From positions 124,001 through 188,000 of the forward strand of contig JANQGM010000005.1 of assembly GCA_028277345.1 (NCBI GenBank): 64,000 bases of DNA. Direction: 5' to 3'. Each line of letters begins with the position of its first letter. Within the stretch, counting starts at the first letter, position 1. Of the stretch, positions 52,249-60,348 are shown in pieces. A model generated the notes under the pieces. The model was not told where the DNA came from. It saw nothing but the letters and a program-made list of their open reading frames with translations, and ran no database searches. Source of the DNA: Candidatus Bipolaricaulota bacterium. Lineage in GTDB: Bacteria; Bipolaricaulota; Bipolaricaulia; UBA7950; UBA9294. A program made the translations under genes and the position numbers.

Positions 52249-53832
52249 CTACTCCGCTTTCCCCATGTAGAAATACCGGAGGAAGTGAGCACTGTTGTAG
52301 ACAAAACCGGTGACATCGTCGCGCATACAGGTGATGCGGTTCGGATGATACAGGTAAAGGATCGGTGTATCGTCGATCAGGAGTTCCTGCAACGCGTTGA
52401 CCATTCCTTCCTGCTTAACCGGGTCCGTCGACTGGTTTGCGGCCACGATCAGCGCATCGTATTCCGCACTGCTGTACTCACCGTAGTTGCAGCACGTGCT
52501 GGGAGATGCGTAGTTGAAGTTCAACTGGTAGATCGGATCGTTGACATAAGGCGTCCAGTAGATAAGCGCCATCTCGTATTCGCGGGTTCCGCGAATGACC
52601 TCGAATCGAGACGCGGCAACCTTGTCGATGGTAAGGTCAATGCCGGCTTCGGCATACGCGTCCTTGAGATAGATGGCAACAGCTTCTTCGACCGGATTAT
52701 CCAGGCGGTAGCTGATGGTCAGCTCAATGCCTTCCGGATAGCCCGCCAACGTCAGCAGATCCTTGGCTTTCGCCGGATCGTACGTGTACGGGGAGACGTC
52801 TCGGTGCCACTTCGTCAGCGCCGGCACAGGACTGGTCGCTCGCGCGCCGAATCCGAACATGACGTTTTCCAGCAGCTCATCGTACGGCGTGGCATAGGCG
52901 AGGGCCTTGCGCACGAGCACGTTGTTGAGCGGTTCGATCGACGTGTTCAGCGCCAAGTACTCCGTTCCCGGCGTCGGAATCGATACGACGTTGATTCCCG
53001 GTTCTCCAAGCAGCTGCGTCTGCACCTGCTCCGGCGAGATGAACAGCGAGACATCAGCATCGCCACTCTTCAGCAAGAGAATTCGGGTCGCTTCCGAAGG
53101 AACGATCGTATAGACGACGCGGTCGATTCCAGGCGTGCCACCCCAATAGTTGTCCTTGGCCTTGAGCACGAGCTCGCTACCCGCGGTATAGGATTCGACA
53201 ACATAAGGTCCCGATCCCGCCGTGCGCGTAAACAGGTAATCATGCGCATACGGATCGTCCGTCGTGGCCACCGCCTTGAGCGCCACGGAGTCCACGATGG
53301 CCATAACCTCAAGCTCGAGGCTTGGCAGGAACAGCGAATTCGGCTGATCCAGATTAAATCGGACCGTTAGATTGTCGATGATCTCGACCTGATCGGCTGA
53401 CCCAACACCCATAACCCCCCATAGCCAGCCAATTCCACCGGGGATCGCCAATCCACGTTCGACGGTCCATCGGACGTCTTCGGCGGTTAGCGGATTACCG
53501 GAATCGAACACGACATCATCACGAAGGAAGAACGTGTACTGTGTTCCATCCGCCGAGACGTCCCACGATTCGGCGAGCATCCCTGTGGGCTTGTTGGTGT
53601 CAAGCATGGCAACACCGAAAGGTGCTTCATCGGCCGGCATGACCTCATACGTGATCAGCGAGTCATAGCAATTGCGTACAATCTCTCCTGCGGCATAGAA
53701 AATCACTGTCGCAGGATCCCAACCTTCAACATCTCCGCCAAGCGCAATGACCATTTCGGTCGCAAATGCGCCCGCGCTGAAGACAAGCGTCGCCAACAGC
53801 ACGACGAATAGACTACGAGCTACCTTTTTCAC
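52249..53832 (-). CDS. Family 5 extracellular solute-binding protein (peptide/nickel type)
   Basis: A 527-residue exported protein. The signal peptide is VKKVARSLFVVLLATLVFSAGAFA, with no lipobox. The mature part has the family-5 layout: MVIALGGDVEGWDPAT, the GWDP pattern, MLAESWDVSADGTQYTFFLRDDVVF, and AGSGPYVVESYTAGSELVLKAKDNYWGGTP near residue 200. The start is GTG 53832 with GGAGG ten bases upstream, overlapping nothing. As the first gene of the importer set it binds the substrate that the whole island probably serves. Confidence 0.9.
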   Translation of the reverse strand: MKKVARSLFVVLLATLVFSAGAFATEMVIALGGDVEGWDPATVIFYAAGEIVRNCYDSLITYEVMPADEAPFGVAMLDTNKPTGMLAESWDVSADGTQYTFFLRDDVVFDSGNPLTAEDVRWTVERGLAIPGGIGWLWGVMGVGSADQVEIIDNLTVRFNLDQPNSLFLPSLELEVMAIVDSVALKAVATTDDPYAHDYLFTRTAGSGPYVVESYTAGSELVLKAKDNYWGGTPGIDRVVYTIVPSEATRILLLKSGDADVSLFISPEQVQTQLLGEPGINVVSIPTPGTEYLALNTSIEPLNNVLVRKALAYATPYDELLENVMFGFGARATSPVPALTKWHRDVSPYTYDPAKAKDLLTLAGYPEGIELTISYRLDNPVEEAVAIYLKDAYAEAGIDLTIDKVAASRFEVIRGTREYEMALIYWTPYVNDPIYQLNFNYASPSTCCNYGEYSSAEYDALIVAANQSTDPVKQEGMVNALQELLIDDTPILYLYHPNRITCMRDDVTGFVYNSAHFLRYFYMGKAE

Positions 53833-53914
53833 AGCAACAACACCTCCACTGAGCAGATCAATCAACCTGATCCTCTTCCGATTCGTTCGTGTCTCCGCTC
53901 TCACCTCCCTCGAT

Positions 53915-55096
53915 CTATGGATATCCTTCGAGTTCTCGAACGGCGTTCACCATGGCGATGACGTTCTGGGGAGGAACATCCGGCTGAATGCAATGTGCAG
54001 GCGCCACCACGTACCCTCCTCCGCGGCCAAGCCGCTCGACCATCTGCTGGATTGAGGCGCGTATACGATCAGGACAGTCCGTTCTCAAAAGCTCCTGGAT
54101 GTCAATCGCTCCATGAAACGAAAGGTCGTCGCCAAATTCTTCTTTGATGCGCGCGGGATCCATGCCTGCAGCACCGGGTTGAAGGGGGTTCAGAATATCG
54201 ACCCCCATCTCGATGAAGTCGGCAATGAGTGGGAAAACGGCGCCGTCCGAGTGAAGCAACACCTTCGTCGACGGGCTCATGTGCTTGATGTGGTGAATGA
54301 GCTGGCCGATCCTCGGCTTGACCAGCGCACGGAATTGCCGGGGTGAGATCATCAGCCCGGATTGAGTTCCCAGGTCCTCGGTCAGCAACGCGACATCCAA
54401 CGTCCCGTTCAACTCATCAAGGATAGCCGTCCAAAACTCCAGTTGAATCTCTAGGAGCGCATCCATCAAGCCCTCCGCCAACCCGGGGTTGGCGCCAAAA
54501 TCCAAGTAGGCCTGCTTGTACCCGCGCAACCAAAACACCATCTCGAAGATGCCCGCGAAGCACCAGCTCCCCACCGCATAGCCCCGATCCCGGAATACTT
54601 CCGCCTGTTTCCGCATGCCGACAACGCGTTGATCGGCATCCTCCGGTCGCCGGAGATGGGTCAGGCACTCTTCGAGAGTTCGGCAGGCTTCGAGCGGTGG
54701 ATCAAAGAAGTCGTAGTAGTGCCCTGACTGTGGCATGCGCCGCGACAGATCCCATTCATCCCGGAACGCCTGCTCATCCAGTTCGACATCACCTTTTCCG
54801 GGCAGCGGCGGACCGGGAGCGACGAATCGGAGGTCGCCGCAACAGCAGTCTTCCAGCTCAGGAGTCGGATACACGATGTTGAGCATTCGAGCGGAGATCT
54901 CGGGAGGGCGGGCGGGAAGCCCCCGATCTCTGCAAATCGCCTCATGGGCTCCGACCGTAAAGCTGGTAATTCCGAAGCCAAGATCCAGGCTGACTCCGCC
55001 ACAAGGTCTCCGCTCAACCGCGGAGAGAAATCGCTCTCGAGGTCGGATTTCACGATCCTTGTCGTGCGGCGAATTCGGCGCTTGGCTTTCCAGCAT
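53915..55096 (-). CDS. URO-D-like (uroporphyrinogen decarboxylase-family) methyltransferase
   Basis: A 393-residue TIM-barrel protein of the URO-D / MtaA / CmuA family. Family features are SLDLGFGITSFTVGAHE, the long barrel, LMISPRQFRALVKPRIGQLIHHIKHMSPSTKVLLHSDGAVFPLIADFIEMGVDILNPLQ and GGGYVVAPAHCIQPDVPPQNVIAMVNAV. MtaA-type enzymes use a His-x-Cys...Cys zinc site; here the corresponding stretch reads LLHSDGAV, with Asp in place of Cys, while a Cys is present in AHCIQ. So it may be a variant methyltransferase or demethylase rather than a canonical methylcobamide:CoM enzyme. AAGGAG precedes ATG 55096. It lies between DUF917 and the importer. Confidence 0.8.
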   Translation of the reverse strand: MLESQAPNSPHDKDREIRPRERFLSAVERRPCGGVSLDLGFGITSFTVGAHEAICRDRGLPARPPEISARMLNIVYPTPELEDCCCGDLRFVAPGPPLPGKGDVELDEQAFRDEWDLSRRMPQSGHYYDFFDPPLEACRTLEECLTHLRRPEDADQRVVGMRKQAEVFRDRGYAVGSWCFAGIFEMVFWLRGYKQAYLDFGANPGLAEGLMDALLEIQLEFWTAILDELNGTLDVALLTEDLGTQSGLMISPRQFRALVKPRIGQLIHHIKHMSPSTKVLLHSDGAVFPLIADFIEMGVDILNPLQPGAAGMDPARIKEEFGDDLSFHGAIDIQELLRTDCPDRIRASIQQMVERLGRGGGYVVAPAHCIQPDVPPQNVIAMVNAVRELEGYP

Positions 55097-55101
55097 CCTA
55101 G

Positions 55102-56220
55102 CTACGCTCCTTGTAGAAGATCCTCGACCGGGGTGTACGGGAACGATTCCCCGTATCGCTTGGAGGAGAAGGCCGCCTCCCCATCCGCACTTTGAAGCCC
55201 GCTTCGCACGCGCTCATCGCAGGGAATCGCGCCGACAAGCACCTCAACCCCGCGAGCAAGCTGCGGCGTCATCACGCCCTCCAACGTCTCGGGATCGAGT
55301 AGAATGGCGAGATCCGGGAAGATGACTCGCGGTACGCCCTTCTCCTTCACACACATCACTTCGTTCTTGATGATGAGCTCGACGTGCCGGCCGCGATCTC
55401 TGCCAATCCCTTCCAGAAGAACGGAGACGACGTAGAAGCCCGCGCTCACCCTCTCCTGAAGCTCGGATACCCGACCGTAAACCAGCGGGAACCCGGACAG
55501 ATGTTCACACACGGCATCCAGACCGGCTTCCTTGCTGCGATCGTATGCGCGCACGAATCGTCCCAGCTCGACCGATCGGGTAATGGAACCGCGGACGGCG
55601 CATCGCTTGAGGTCCGCGCCGCTCATCCCATAGTGGGCATTGGCGAGCAATCCGCCCTTTCGCGAAGCCACGCATCGCCCGACTTCATCCGCCAAGAAGA
55701 TATCGCCGGCGCGAACCATGACATTCGTTCCATCTCCGCCAATCAGCGGCATGGGAGTCAAGGAGATCCCATGGCCAAGGAAACTGCACATGTGGGTTTC
55801 CGGCGCGGCTCTTCCCACGCCATCCCCATCGATAGTGGCGATGCCAAGCCGGCTGGCGCACGACAGAACGACCGGTGTATTCCCTCCCCCCAACTCAAAC
55901 GCAATGAGGTAGTCCGCGCGGCGACCGTGTTCCGCTTCGACGGCGCGAATGGCGCGTTCCAACTCGAAGTCGTTCTCCCAGCTGTCGACCACGCGATTGA
56001 GCGCTTCGTCCTCGGCAACGGAACCGAGATATCCCCCGGAAACGATGAAGGCATCGTCCGCAACATCCTCCACGTCGATCAAGGTGTATTCGCGCCCGGC
56101 GGCCAAATCCGTGTCGAAGATGCTGCGTCCCCAGCCCTTCGGATCCCCGCCTCCCCCCGTTCCGAAAATCCCGACGCCGACCAGTAGATCGTCCAAATCG
56201 CGCTTGCTGTTGAGTTTCAT
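55102..56220 (-). CDS. DUF917-family protein (S-methyl-thiohydantoin desulfurase-like)
   Basis: A 372-residue protein of PF06032. It opens MKLNSKRDLDDLLVGVGIFGTGGGGDP, the glycine-rich start of this family, with FELGGGNTPV and TIDGDGVGRAAPETHMCSFLGHG following. PF06032 members lie beside hydantoinase and oxoprolinase genes, and one named activity removes sulfur from S-methylated thiohydantoins. The function of this copy is not known; its place between a URO-D-like and an iron-sulfur flavoprotein gene, with a hydantoin-type racemase encoded next door, supports action on a cyclic ureide or thioureide. The ATG 56220 has AAAGGAC in front. Confidence 0.85.
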   Translation of the reverse strand: MKLNSKRDLDDLLVGVGIFGTGGGGDPKGWGRSIFDTDLAAGREYTLIDVEDVADDAFIVSGGYLGSVAEDEALNRVVDSWENDFELERAIRAVEAEHGRRADYLIAFELGGGNTPVVLSCASRLGIATIDGDGVGRAAPETHMCSFLGHGISLTPMPLIGGDGTNVMVRAGDIFLADEVGRCVASRKGGLLANAHYGMSGADLKRCAVRGSITRSVELGRFVRAYDRSKEAGLDAVCEHLSGFPLVYGRVSELQERVSAGFYVVSVLLEGIGRDRGRHVELIIKNEVMCVKEKGVPRVIFPDLAILLDPETLEGVMTPQLARGVEVLVGAIPCDERVRSGLQSADGEAAFSSKRYGESFPYTPVEDLLQGA

Positions 56221-56234
56221 GCAGGTCCTTTGCT

Positions 56235-56930
56235 CTAGGTCATTGCCTGCTCAAGGCAGCGGAATTCCTTCATCGCCTCTTCTTCGCTTGGATTCGTTTC
56301 TCGATGGGACGACAGGAGATAGGCAAGATAGGCCACGTTTCGTCCCGTCACTCGAGCGTTTCGCAGGCCGAGTTCATCGGCCTTGACCGCGTCAAGGGTG
56401 TTTTGCTCCAACTGCCAGGCGCCGCCTCCGATGTAATCCGAACCGGTGCATGCAAACCCCATCGTTAGGAACCAGTTCAGAATCGTTGACATGGCATGCT
56501 CCGCGCCGCCATGCCGGTGAAAACCAATGGAGATCGCCGCTGCCGCCGTTCGCGTGAAGTCGGGTGGCGGAAACGGAAAATCGGGAATCCACCATCCCTT
56601 AAGGAGCGACGTGCATCGTTCGAAAAAAGCGCGCAACTGGGCATTGACATCGAAGAAATACACCGGGCTGGCGATCAGGACGCCATTGGGCACAGGATCG
56701 AGGAGCGCGCTGACGAGGTCTTCCCAATCATCCTGTTTGATGCACGTTCGCTTCCGAGAGGCGCAGACTTGGCAATCGGTACACGGTTCGATTCGTTTTC
56801 CCGAAAAGGAAATGTAGTCAACATCTACCGGGACGGGCGATTGCTGCGCCGCCGACAGAGCCTCTTGTACGAGATGCTCTGTGTTGGCATGACGCGGACT
56901 GCTGGAGATGCCTACGAGTCGAAGCGTCAA
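56235..56930 (-). CDS. Iron-sulfur flavoprotein (NADPH-dependent FMN reductase-like)
   Basis: A 231-residue flavodoxin-fold protein. The FMN phosphate loop is VGISSSPRHANTEHLV, and a compact cysteine block, C-x2-C-x2-C-x6-C (CTDCQVC...TC), follows at residues 53-66, matching iron-sulfur flavoproteins that bind FMN and a [4Fe-4S] cluster. It then has LIASPVYFFDVNAQLRAFFERC, the flavodoxin isoalloxazine loop. It is likely an electron carrier or reductase for the corrinoid or oxidoreductase branch. The start is TTG 56930 with AGAGGTGAG upstream. It heads the minus-strand unit and has a promoter directly in front. Confidence 0.83.
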   Translation of the reverse strand: MTLRLVGISSSPRHANTEHLVQEALSAAQQSPVPVDVDYISFSGKRIEPCTDCQVCASRKRTCIKQDDWEDLVSALLDPVPNGVLIASPVYFFDVNAQLRAFFERCTSLLKGWWIPDFPFPPPDFTRTAAAAISIGFHRHGGAEHAMSTILNWFLTMGFACTGSDYIGGGAWQLEQNTLDAVKADELGLRNARVTGRNVAYLAYLLSSHRETNPSEEEAMKEFRCLEQAMT

Positions 56931-56940
56931 GGCTCACCTC

Positions 56941-56957
56941 TTTTGTTTATATCAAAA
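56941..56957. promoter_or_regulatory. AT-rich inverted-repeat element shared with the mttB promoter
   Basis: TTTTGATATAAACAAAA on the minus strand has TTTTG/CAAAA arms around seven bases. The core TTTGATATA recurs downstream of the mttB -10 box, at almost the same distance, in front of a similar AAAGAGG stretch. It could be a regulator site. Confidence 0.45.
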
Positions 56958-56963
56958 CGCCTT

Positions 56964-56993
56964 ATTATAACACAAAACGCAAATCTCGAACAA
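56964..56993 (-). promoter_or_regulatory. Promoter of the flavoprotein-DUF917-importer unit
   Basis: On the minus strand TTGTTC (56988-56993) and a perfect TATAAT (56964-56969) are 18 bases apart. The transcript would begin about 25-30 bases before the TTG start of the flavoprotein gene. Confidence 0.6.
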
Positions 56994-57011
56994 GATGCTG
57001 TACGGGAACGT

Positions 57012-57698
57012 TTACGTCAGGTGAAGACGGTGCAATCGTCCGGAGAGGGTCATCTCCGCCCACTTCTGAGCGACGGCGATCGGGTTCACCACCGACATCT
57101 GTCGTCCTTCATGTCGCAACGCCTGCTCGAGGAACGGAGCCAGCATCGCCAACTCGGTGCATCCCAGCAGAACGGCCTCACACTCGGTGCCGGACAGCTC
57201 CCGCGCATGGAGAACGGTTCGCCGAAGAGCCTCTTCACGAGCGTCGGGAATGTCAGCAGCCGCCATCTCAATGGCACGGCAATCCGTCAAGTGGCTCAGG
57301 ACGCCATAGCGATCGGCATGGCTCGTAATCTCATCCCGGGTAGCCCGTTCGCTGGTGATCACGGCAAAGCGGCTGAACCAGACGCTTGCCGCCATCATCG
57401 CACTCTGCCCAACACCGACAACCGGTTGCTGCAAGCGACCACGGAGTTCCTCCAACTGCGGATCGCCGAAGCAGTCAAGGATGTGAACAGCAGCTCCTGC
57501 GCACTCCGCGCGTTTTCCCATCTCCACCAGCGGCATCAATGGGCCCGACGTGGATGCGCACGCTTGTTGCTGTGCCGTGAATGCTGCCCCCATCACTTCG
57601 ACATCCGGGGCGGCGAAGGCGCGATAGCGGCGAATGGCCATCTCCTCCCACCACGACGGCAGAGAAACGGCAATCAGGATGTTGATCGTCGATCTCAT
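57012..57698 (-). CDS. Aspartate/glutamate/hydantoin racemase family protein
   Basis: A 228-residue cofactor-free racemase. The two catalytic cysteines are Cys76 in HILDCFGDPQLEELR and Cys180 in VLLGCTELAML. The CFGDP motif after the first cysteine is frequent in hydantoin racemases. The start is ATG 57698, overlapping the flavin reductase stop codon (ATGA); the frame open to 58133 is shadow. Racemisation of a 5-substituted hydantoin before hydrolysis would fit the DUF917 gene next door; an amino-acid racemase remains possible. It is the last gene of the unit that starts at mttB. Confidence 0.85.
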   Translation of the reverse strand: MRSTINILIAVSLPSWWEEMAIRRYRAFAAPDVEVMGAAFTAQQQACASTSGPLMPLVEMGKRAECAGAAVHILDCFGDPQLEELRGRLQQPVVGVGQSAMMAASVWFSRFAVITSERATRDEITSHADRYGVLSHLTDCRAIEMAAADIPDAREEALRRTVLHARELSGTECEAVLLGCTELAMLAPFLEQALRHEGRQMSVVNPIAVAQKWAEMTLSGRLHRLHLT

Positions 57699-58171
57699 TG
57701 GTAGTCCTGGTAGTTGTAGATTAACGCCTTGCCTTCCCGGTGAATGCCCTTCTCGATGGCTTTCCCGACAAGGACGATGTGATCGCCGAACACCTGCCTG
57801 GACGCCACCTCGCACTCCAAATGCGCCAGACAATCCTCCAGAACCGGAACCCCGGATACTCCCGGGATGACCGCGTATCCTTCGAACTTGTCGCAGTCTC
57901 GTCCGCACGTTCTTCCGAAATGCCTCGCCACGTCTTGCTGCCCTTCTTCCAGAATGTGAACGGAGAAATGGGTGCAGGCCTGAGCAAGCTCGTACGAATA
58001 GTTTTCGTCCCAAACGGCAACCTGAATCATCACCGGCACCTCGGAGACACGAACCACCCAACCGGCCGCGTATCCGTTGGTGCGATCCCCATCGAGCAGC
58101 GAAACGACGAACACACCGCTTGGGATTTCCCATTCCGCGCGTCGATCCTCGGACTCCTTGAACATCGGCAT
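57695..58171 (-). CDS. Flavin reductase-like FMN-binding protein
   Basis: A 158-residue split-barrel FMN protein of the flavin reductase family. The N-terminus WEIPSGVFVVSLLDGDRTNGYAAGWVVRVSEVPVMIQVAV and the segment FSVHILEEGQQDVARHFG are diagnostic; the later VPVLEDCLAHLECEVASRQVFGDHIVLVGKAI also fits. It can supply reduced flavin or carry electrons between redox partners. GGAGG precedes ATG 58171, and its end overlaps the racemase start by four bases. Confidence 0.87.
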   Translation of the reverse strand: MPMFKESEDRRAEWEIPSGVFVVSLLDGDRTNGYAAGWVVRVSEVPVMIQVAVWDENYSYELAQACTHFSVHILEEGQQDVARHFGRTCGRDCDKFEGYAVIPGVSGVPVLEDCLAHLECEVASRQVFGDHIVLVGKAIEKGIHREGKALIYNYQDYQ

Positions 58172-58218
58172 CCTATCCTCCCGTCTTCTTGGCCGCTCCT
58201 ACGGGCACGATCCGTCCT

Positions 58219-59223
58219 TCAGAACAGCACCTCGTCATCAAGCCTCACCTCGTAGCCCATGGTCACGAGATCCCAATGCGGCGTATCCCCTGTCCGGATC
58301 GCAGGGAACAGCCCCAACCCAGGGGGTTGGGCGCCCACACCCACCACAACAGCTCCCTCCGCCCGTTCCGAGAGAACGGTACTCCTTGTCATCTCGACGC
58401 CCGGAAAGACGCCGAGTGAAAGATGCGAGAGGTGCCGTATCCACGGCGTTTCTCGCTCTCGCAACCACAGCGAGAGTTGAGATGCTCCTTCGCCACCCTG
58501 CACATCGACAACCATTCCGTTTTTGATCCTCACGTGAAGCGATTGCTGAAGAGGTCCCAAGGGGCTTGCGATCCCCTGAATCAGCACGGTTCCCGTCACC
58601 GCGCTCGGCGGCGGATAGAACGACACCTGGCCCGAGAGGTAGGTCACCGAACCCGGCGGCGTCGCCCTTCTGCCGGCGTCATCGATTCGAGCGCCATCAA
58701 GCGAGCATTCCAGGGTGTCCCCAAGCGGCGATACCAGGCTGATGCGATGGGCGGTCTGCATCCGTTCGGCAAGTCGCCGGCTCCTCTCTTGGACCGCCGC
58801 ATAGTGCTCAATGTTGCGAACATGAGCGCGTAGGAATGCTGCACAGACCTCAGGGAAGCAGGCATACCGCATCCCGGTGCGGAGAGAAGCACGTAACCAA
58901 GCGGAGTGCAAGAGATAGCGGGATCCAAGATCGACAAGCAAGGTCGGATTCGCGCGATGCTTGAACGGCTCCTCCGTTGAGGCGTTTTGCGCTGAACAAA
59001 ATACGTTAGCATTTTGCAAATCGCAATGGGACGTGATGTCGGAGACGGCACGACAGAAGGGGTCGATGATGTCCGAATCAGTGTTGTCGTCAACGCTGAT
59101 GACGACACGATCGGTCTCAGAAAGGCCACACGCCAGCGTAAGCAACGCTCCTGCCGCCTCGATCACCGGCTCATCCGAGGCGGCATTCATACGTCGATGA
59201 TCCTTATGAGGGTCAAGGCACAT
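58219..59223 (-). CDS. M29-aminopeptidase-like / NicX-like protein, function uncertain
   Basis: A 334-residue protein with a helical-sheet N-terminal half and a C-terminal half rich in short strands that resembles the leucyl aminopeptidase M29 and 2,5-dihydroxypyridine dioxygenase (NicX) group: GSVTYLSGQVSFYPPPSAVTGTVLIQG and SLHVRIKNGMVVDVQGGEG are the family's 'PGEV...P....GT...dG' pattern. Metal ligands cannot be placed with confidence, so neither peptidase nor ring-cleavage activity is asserted. ATG 59223 with GGAGGAGG upstream was chosen; ATG 59187 is an alternative. It follows the MoaD-like gene across a six-base gap. Confidence 0.55.
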   Translation of the reverse strand: MCLDPHKDHRRMNAASDEPVIEAAGALLTLACGLSETDRVVISVDDNTDSDIIDPFCRAVSDITSHCDLQNANVFCSAQNASTEEPFKHRANPTLLVDLGSRYLLHSAWLRASLRTGMRYACFPEVCAAFLRAHVRNIEHYAAVQERSRRLAERMQTAHRISLVSPLGDTLECSLDGARIDDAGRRATPPGSVTYLSGQVSFYPPPSAVTGTVLIQGIASPLGPLQQSLHVRIKNGMVVDVQGGEGASQLSLWLRERETPWIRHLSHLSLGVFPGVEMTRSTVLSERAEGAVVVGVGAQPPGLGLFPAIRTGDTPHWDLVTMGYEVRLDDEVLF

Positions 59224-59229
59224 CGGGCA

Positions 59230-59523
59230 TCAGCCTCCTCCTAACGGGCGGCTGACGACAAGCTTGTCGCCCGCACGCAGCGGCGTGTGCAGCGTCTCTC
59301 CGTGGAGGAGATTGGTTCCGTTCAGCAAGAAGATGAGGCGTCCCTCTTCCAGGCGGGGCGTGCCTTCCGTGAGATGAGCAAGGGTTGTTCGTTGCAGCTC
59401 ATCGACGAGATCCTTGGCCGTCGTTCCAAGTTCAACGTCGACGTCGAAACGCGCACGCGGGCTTCGGACTCGCAACTCGCCGACAAGGGCAACAGACACG
59501 CTGATCATCTCTGGCTGCGACAT
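59230..59523 (-). CDS. MoaD/ThiS-family sulfur-carrier protein
   Basis: A 97-residue beta-grasp protein ending LVVSRPLGGG, the C-terminal Gly-Gly needed for adenylation and thiocarboxylation. Its body (VALVGELRVRSPRARFDVDVELGTTAKDLVDEL, LIFLLNGTN) has the MoaD-like strand order. Such carriers donate sulfur for the dithiolene of molybdo- or tungstopterin. Its presence in the same island as a tungsten-type oxidoreductase and in a genome with a xanthine dehydrogenase supports a cofactor role; an accessory carrier for another pathway is possible. The start is ATG 59523 or 59508. Confidence 0.8.
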   Translation of the reverse strand: MSQPEMISVSVALVGELRVRSPRARFDVDVELGTTAKDLVDELQRTTLAHLTEGTPRLEEGRLIFLLNGTNLLHGETLHTPLRAGDKLVVSRPLGGG

Positions 59524-59549
59524 CGGAGCTGTTCGCCTTCCTTCCCTAC

Positions 59550-60320
59550 TTACGACAGGATCTTGTGTCCTAGCTCCTGCGAAATGCTCTCGGCACAATG
59601 CCGGATGACATCCACAAACCGCTGAAGCTGCCCCCCCGCGGCAACGGACTTGGCGATCGAAAGGCTGGTGGCAGCGATCGTGTTTCCTTGATAATCGCGG
59701 ATGGGCGCGGCAACGCAGAGACTCCCTTCATGGAATTCCTCGTTATCGACGGCATAGCCCTGATCCGCCACAGCCGCAAGCTCGCCCCGCAGCCGAATCG
59801 GATCCGTGATCGTGAACGGCGTAACGGGTTCCAAGGTCACACTGTTCACGTAGTGTTCGATCAGATCGGGGGATAGCGCCGCGAGGAGAACCTTCCCCAG
59901 GGCGGTGCAATAGGCTTGCACCCGTTGACCGACGACCTCGCGGATGATCACGCTGGGATAGCCTTCCTCACGCAAAAGATACATGACGGAATCGTCGTAC
60001 AGCACCGCCAGATGGGTATTCACTTTGTATTCTTTCGCCACCTCTTTCAGGTAGGGCTGTGCGGCGGTGCGAAGATCCATCTTGCCCAGGACGAGATTCG
60101 CTCGCTCAAGAAGCTTGAGCCCAAGCGAGTAGCGTTTGTTCATATCGCGCACCAAGTAGCCCGCGCGTTCCAGCGTTGCCAAGGTGGGATAGATGGTTCC
60201 AGGCAAGGTATCAAGCCGGTTGGCAATCTCGGTCGCACTCAGCGCCATCTGCTCTGGGACGAAGACATCCAGGATCCGCAAGGCGCGCTGTAGCGATTTG
60301 TTCACGTATTTGGCTTCCAT
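59550..60320 (-). CDS. IclR-family transcriptional regulator
   Basis: A 256-residue regulator. The winged helix-turn-helix is in SLQRALRILDVFVPEQMALSATEIANRLDTLPGTIYPTLATLERAGYLVRD, and the effector domain (residues 80-250) has PYLKEVAKEYKVNTHLAVLYDDSVMYLLRE and CTALGKVLLAALSPDLIEHYV, then the typical GYAVDNEEFHEGSLCVAAPIRD. IclR proteins often answer to aromatic or small organic acids. It lies inside the unit between the mttB-like and MoaD-like genes and may bind the shared element at 61827 and 56941. GAGGAG precedes ATG 60320; the frame to 60383 is shadow. Confidence 0.92.
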   Translation of the reverse strand: MEAKYVNKSLQRALRILDVFVPEQMALSATEIANRLDTLPGTIYPTLATLERAGYLVRDMNKRYSLGLKLLERANLVLGKMDLRTAAQPYLKEVAKEYKVNTHLAVLYDDSVMYLLREEGYPSVIIREVVGQRVQAYCTALGKVLLAALSPDLIEHYVNSVTLEPVTPFTITDPIRLRGELAAVADQGYAVDNEEFHEGSLCVAAPIRDYQGNTIAATSLSIAKSVAAGGQLQRFVDVIRHCAESISQELGHKILS

Positions 60321-60348
60321 GTCTCTCCTCGCCTGTGATTCCTCGATT

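Noticed and set aside
52198-53370. 390-codon plus-strand frame over the binding-protein gene
   Set aside because: Arginine-rich, without motifs; the minus-strand binding protein is complete.
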